Shown here one piece after another: positions 6,112 through 8,456 of a stretch of 8,456 nt of DNA (position 1 is the first letter of the stretch; the number at the start of each line of letters is the position of its first letter). Source of the stretch: Saprospiraceae bacterium (GTDB lineage: Bacteria; Bacteroidota; Bacteroidia; Chitinophagales; Saprospiraceae); contig JAEUUM010000512.1 of NCBI GenBank assembly GCA_016787375.1, forward strand, positions 1-8,456. Reading direction: 5' to 3'. The notes beneath the pieces were generated by a model that saw nothing but the letters and a program-made list of their open reading frames with translations, was not told the DNA's origin and ran no database searches. The translations under genes and the position numbers were made by a program.

Positions 6112-8112
6112 ATGTCCAATACCAAAACCCTTCCCATAAAATTTAATCGCAGCGGCTTCTCAGAAGAAATCTTGATCAAATTGTACAAAGACATTCTTTT
6201 ACCCCGATTGATTGAGGAAAAGATGCTTAAGTTGCTCCGTCAAGGCAAGGTAAGTAAGTGGTTCTCAGGTATTGGTCAGGAAGCCATTGCCGTGGGTGTA
6301 ACTGCCGCAATGGATGCTGATGAACTCATCTTTACTCTTCATCGCAATCTTGGGGTTTTTACCACAAGACAGATGCCATTGGATAGATTATTTGCACAAT
6401 GGCAAGGGAAATCAACCGGCTTTTCTAAAGGTCGCGAACGATCTTTTCACTTCGGAGCTCCTGAATATGGTATTGTCGGTATGATATCGCATCTTGGTCC
6501 TCAGTTGTCACTAGCTGCCGGAGTTGCATTGGCGCATAAATTAAATCGTGAACAAAAAATTTCTTTGGCCTTTACAGGTGAAGGAGGCACAAGTCAGGGT
6601 GAATTTCATGAAGCTCTTAACACGGCTGCCGTTTGGAAACTCCCGGTTATTTTTCTGATTGAAAACAATGGTTACGGATTATCTACTCCAACCAGTGAGC
6701 AGTATGTATGCGAAAATCTGGCTGACCGAGCCATAGGTTATGGCATGAAATCAGTTATTATAGATGGAAACAACATTTTGGAAGTTTACAAGACCATTTC
6801 CGAACTTTCCGTTTTGATGAAAAATGACCCTCAACCAGTCTTGATTGAATGTAAAACTTTCAGAATGCGGGGTCATGAAGAAGCCTCCGGGACAAAATAT
6901 GTGCCACAAGACCTGATGGATCATTGGGCGCTTAAAGATCCTGTAAGCAATTATGAACAATTTTTATTGGATGAAGAATTGATTTCTGAAGAAGAAATTT
7001 TGTCAATAAGGAAGGAATACAAAGACTTAATCGAAGAAAAACTTGCGATTGCTGATGCTGAACCTGTTGTGTCATCAACTCCAGAGCAAGAAATTGCAGA
7101 TGTATATGCTCCTTTTGATTTTCACGAAACCAAATCTGACCAAACTTCAGCTCGTGAACTCAGGTTGATAGACAGTATATCAGAGGGACTAAAATTGGCA
7201 ATGGTTAAACATCAGAATTTAGTGCTAATGGGACAAGACATTGCCGAATATGGGGGGGCATTTAAAATAACCGAAGGGTTTGTTCAAGAGTTCGGCAAAG
7301 ACAGAGTTCGGAATACAACCTTATGTGAAAGTGCAATTATTGGCATCGCTTTGGGTTTGAGTTTAAAAAAGTACAAGGCTATGGTGGAAATGCAATTTGC
7401 TGATTTCGTTACTGTCGGATTCAATCAAATTGTCAATAATCTTGCAAAATTGCACTATCGTTGGGGCGCCAACGCGGATGTAGTTATCAGAATGCCAACC
7501 GGTGCAGGTGTCGGTGCCGGACCATTTCATTCACAAAGCAATGAAGCATGGTTTGCACACACTCCCGGTTTAAAGGTAGTTTACCCATCAAACCCGGCAG
7601 ACGCAAAAGGATTACTTCTTGCGGCATTTGAAGACCCTAATCCAGTAATATATTTTGAACATAAAGCACTGTACCGAAGTCTGAGTGGAATGGTGCCGGA
7701 AGCTTATTATACTACACCAATCGGTAAAGCATCAGTAGTAAAACATGGCCGGGATGCAACCATAATAAGTTATGGTATGGGCATTCAATGGGCATTACAT
7801 ACCGCCAATGAGCTTGATTGTGATGTTGAAATAGTCGATTTGCGTACCTTATTGCCGATAGATTATGAAACCATATCAGCCAGCGTGAAGAAAACCAATC
7901 GAGTTATAATCTTGCATGAGGATACTTTGTTTGGAGGAATAGGTGGTGAAATTTCAGCATGGATAAACGAAAACCTTTTCGAGTATCTTGATGCTCCAGT
8001 AATGCGATGTGCGTCTCTTGATACACCAATACCATTTGCAATAGAACTTGAAAAAATGTTTTTACCGGCAGATAGATTTAAATCACAACTCCAAAAATTA
8101 CTGGATTATTAA
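6112..8112 (+). CDS. Fused 2-oxo acid dehydrogenase E1 component, alpha and beta subunits in one chain
   Basis: The 666-residue thiamine-diphosphate enzyme decarboxylates a 2-oxo acid (branched-chain type, or pyruvate) and passes the acyl group to the lipoyl E2 of the complex. The alpha part spans about residues 20-330: L-H-R-N-L-G, the ThDP/Mg motif G156-E-G-G ... E184-N-N-G-Y-G, and M-R-G-H255 in the active-site loop. Glu157 replaces the commoner Asp of G-D-G. An acidic linker (about 320-347) leads to the beta part (about 348-666). There, L-C-E406 supplies the Glu that activates ThDP, G-A-G-P-F-H473-S-Q-S holds the conserved His, and the C-terminal transketolase domain ends with D-R-F. The start is ATG 6112 (M-S-N-T-K-T); an in-frame TTG at 6085 lies inside the promoter box. 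Fused E1 proteins are common in Bacteroidota. E2 and E3 genes are not in the window. Confidence 0.92.
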   Translation: MSNTKTLPIKFNRSGFSEEILIKLYKDILLPRLIEEKMLKLLRQGKVSKWFSGIGQEAIAVGVTAAMDADELIFTLHRNLGVFTTRQMPLDRLFAQWQGKSTGFSKGRERSFHFGAPEYGIVGMISHLGPQLSLAAGVALAHKLNREQKISLAFTGEGGTSQGEFHEALNTAAVWKLPVIFLIENNGYGLSTPTSEQYVCENLADRAIGYGMKSVIIDGNNILEVYKTISELSVLMKNDPQPVLIECKTFRMRGHEEASGTKYVPQDLMDHWALKDPVSNYEQFLLDEELISEEEILSIRKEYKDLIEEKLAIADAEPVVSSTPEQEIADVYAPFDFHETKSDQTSARELRLIDSISEGLKLAMVKHQNLVLMGQDIAEYGGAFKITEGFVQEFGKDRVRNTTLCESAIIGIALGLSLKKYKAMVEMQFADFVTVGFNQIVNNLAKLHYRWGANADVVIRMPTGAGVGAGPFHSQSNEAWFAHTPGLKVVYPSNPADAKGLLLAAFEDPNPVIYFEHKALYRSLSGMVPEAYYTTPIGKASVVKHGRDATIISYGMGIQWALHTANELDCDVEIVDLRTLLPIDYETISASVKKTNRVIILHEDTLFGGIGGEISAWINENLFEYLDAPVMRCASLDTPIPFAIELEKMFLPADRFKSQLQKLLDY

Positions 8113-8164
8113 GGATATAAAAGCGTTTTTTATATTAAAATCTGCAGAACTTAGAAAATACACC

Positions 8165-8172
8165 TAATTTCG
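8165..8172 (+). promoter_or_regulatory. Bacteroidota-type -7 box for the DUF5606 gene
   Basis: TAATTTCG matches TAnnTTTG at seven of eight positions. TCTG (8141-8144), one base off TTTG, stands exactly 20 bases upstream. The predicted start near 8176 gives a leader of about 15 nt before ATG 8191, in line with the other plus-strand genes. Confidence 0.5.
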
Positions 8173-8190
8173 CCCCCTAAAGTTAAAATA

Positions 8191-8456
8191 ATGGAATACG
8201 AATTTGACAAATTAGTAGCTATGAGTGGTCAGCAAAGCTTGTTTCACCTAATAGCAAACAGAGGAAATGGTTTGATTCTTGAAGATATTGGGTCAAAGAA
8301 AAGGCAGTTTTACTCAATGAGACAACACCAGTTCACACCAATGGCATCAATTGGTATTTATACTGATGATGACTCAGTGGAGCTCAGGGAAGTTTTCAAC
8401 AGAATGAAAAACTCAGAAGAAGCAGTTCCGGAAAATCTTAATGAAACGAGCGCAAT
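8191..8456 (+). CDS. DUF5606 domain protein (partial, C-terminus outside window)
   Basis: 88 codons are visible before the window edge. The protein begins M-E-Y-E-F-D-K-L-V-A-M-S-G-Q-Q-S-L-F, continues with N-R-G-N-G-L-I-L-E-D (residues 23-32), then the stretch around residues 55-72 with I-G-I-Y-T-D-D-D-S-V-E-L-R-E-V-F. This order (S-G-x-x-G/S-L-F near the start, N-G-L/F-I-x-E in the middle, I-x-I-Y-T-D/E ... L-x-E-V-F at the end) is that of the small DUF5606 proteins of Bacteroidota, which have no known function. No signal peptide is visible, so it should be cytoplasmic. The ATG follows an A-rich leader (AAAGTTAAAATA) and a good -7 box. It lies 78 bp after the E1 gene, from which it appears to be transcribed separately. 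Confidence 0.8.
   Translation, partial: MEYEFDKLVAMSGQQSLFHLIANRGNGLILEDIGSKKRQFYSMRQHQFTPMASIGIYTDDDSVELREVFNRMKNSEEAVPENLNETSA

Noticed and set aside
6006..6194. 62-codon minus-strand frame across the E1 promoter and start
   Set aside because: It overlaps the E1 promoter and N-terminal coding region on the opposite strand. The translation matches nothing I know and no -7 box precedes it.
8115..8135. Inverted repeat ATATAAAA / TTTTATAT just after the E1 stop codon
   Set aside because: The stem has no G-C pair and there is no T-run beyond it, so it is unlikely to terminate transcription. Repeats of this kind are expected in A/T-rich spacers.

Overview
The window looks like ordinary chromosomal DNA of an AT-rich member of the Bacteroidota. 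Three things support this: promoter boxes of the TAnnTTTG type typical of that phylum, start codons preceded by A/T-rich leaders with no Shine-Dalgarno sequence, and family types common there (fused E1 alpha/beta 2-oxo acid dehydrogenase, DUF5606 protein, RRM protein with a Gly/Arg tail, lipoprotein haloperoxidase). A more exact placement (for example Saprospiria or Chitinophagia) would be a guess. I saw no tRNA, rRNA, CRISPR array, insertion sequence, phage gene or attachment site.

Layout, left to right. (1) 1-358, minus: the N-terminal part of a lipoprotein aspartic protease of the retropepsin-like type, cut by the window edge. (2) 436-1821, plus: a lipoprotein vanadium-dependent haloperoxidase / PAP2-type enzyme, divergent from gene 1 across 77 bp. 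(3) 1872-3206, plus: an APC-family amino acid permease. (4) 3265-3558 and 3563-3883, plus: two single-domain rhodaneses four bases apart with their own promoter, closed by a strong hairpin at 3899-3937. (5) 3963-4340, minus: an uncharacterised helical protein that shares that terminator. (6) 4394-4709: weak coding-like sequence in two frames, perhaps a gene broken by one base. (7) 4724-5185, plus: a DUF1801 protein. It converges on (8) 5299-5628, minus: an RRM RNA-binding protein with an approximately 100-nt leader. A second bidirectional hairpin lies between the two. (9) 6112-8112, plus: a fused E1 alpha/beta 2-oxo acid dehydrogenase. (10) 8191-end, plus: the start of a DUF5606 protein.

The genes do not form one pathway. 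They read as short independent units: two envelope lipoproteins, a permease, a sulfur-transfer pair, an RNA-binding protein and a central-metabolism enzyme. Each strong -7 box sits 10-30 bases before a start codon, except for the RRM gene. Two start codons are corrected here: the E1 gene starts at ATG 6112, not at an upstream TTG inside its promoter, and the RRM gene starts at ATG 5628, not at the preceding TTG.

I did not find a clearly new system. The best items for a second look are the possible one-base-disrupted gene before the DUF1801 gene, the palindrome at the RRM promoter with its long leader, and the substrate question for the haloperoxidase-like lipoprotein.
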